NCBI RefSeq assembly: GCF_002975435.1
Contig: NZ_PCPT01000003.1
Location: 186,001-250,000, forward strand
Reading direction: 5' to 3'
From: Arthrobacter sp. MYb227
Lineage (GTDB): Bacteria; Actinomycetota; Actinomycetes; Actinomycetales; Micrococcaceae
DNA length: 64,000 bases
This document shows, one piece after another, positions 64,000-64,000 of this stretch. Under the pieces are notes generated by a model. It was given only the letters and a program-made list of their open reading frames with translations, was not told the DNA's origin and made no database searches. How positions within the stretch are numbered: position 1 is the first letter of the stretch; the number at the start of each line of letters is the position of its first letter. The position numbers were made by a program, and so were the translations under genes.

Positions 64000-64000
64000 G

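Noticed and set aside
1-64000. tRNA, rRNA and CRISPR
   Set aside because: No cloverleaf-like or T-loop sequence, rRNA stretch or regularly spaced repeat was recognised on either strand.

Overview
The window looks like a chromosomal segment of an actinobacterium of the Micrococcaceae (Arthrobacter/Glutamicibacter type). The clearest marker is a mycothiol cluster: S-(hydroxymethyl)mycothiol dehydrogenase, a coupled metallo-beta-lactamase-fold hydrolase and a mycoredoxin with a CGYC active site. Supporting signs are CU044_5270-type proteins paired with ECF sigma factors, frequent GTG/TTG starts and many small lipoproteins. Base composition looks moderate by eye, somewhat low for this family. The genus is an inference.

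Layout. 1-7.4 kb: a large coiled-coil membrane protein cut by the left edge, a thioesterase-like protein, a P-loop kinase, a lipoate-ligase-like protein, an EamA transporter and an APC permease. 7.4-12.8 kb: a decayed stretch with two multi-lesion pseudogenes, a PQQ-like lipoprotein, a broken ATP-grasp gene and an overlapping 56-residue ORF. 12.8-19.5 kb: the mycothiol cluster, an SRAP (YedK/HMCES) protein, a GNAT, a small GIY-YIG-like protein and a Phd-type antitoxin with a dead toxin. 19.8-23.5 kb: two convergent paralogous ECF sigma/CU044_5270 modules. 23.8-28.1 kb: hypotheticals, a methyltransferase and an epimerase-like SDR.

28.5-32.1 kb: a four-gene exporter operon (lipoprotein, peptidoglycan-binding adaptor, ATPase, FtsX-like permease) with overlapping starts and stops. 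32.1-36.8 kb: a dead GNAT, a divergent marR-eamA pair around a 20-bp perfect inverted repeat, and a dead membrane-protein/HTH pair. 37-43 kb: flavin reductase, the KtrA/KtrB potassium system, a VOC protein and an MFS transporter. 43-48.7 kb: hypotheticals, an intact membrane-protein/HTH pair, a secreted DUF4240 lipoprotein, a dead CPBP protease and an NmrA-like protein. 48.9-54.2 kb: a serine hydrolase, an ABC-2 exporter with a frameshifted permease, a divergent TetR regulator with a palindromic operator, and an MFS transporter.

54.4-64 kb: an ISAzo13-like transposase remnant, another lipoprotein, a second Phd/RelE module whose toxin has an in-frame stop, a possible ADP-ribosyltransferase-fold protein, GNATs, a TPR protein, a 63-bp duplicated segment, and an intact lipoprotein beside a decayed paralogue.

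A theme of the window is gene loss by one or a few point lesions. At least ten genes can be reconstructed by reading through a single stop or a one-base shift. In both toxin-antitoxin loci it is the toxin that is dead. I saw no rRNA, tRNA, CRISPR array or prophage. All calls come from reading the sequence; no database search was run.
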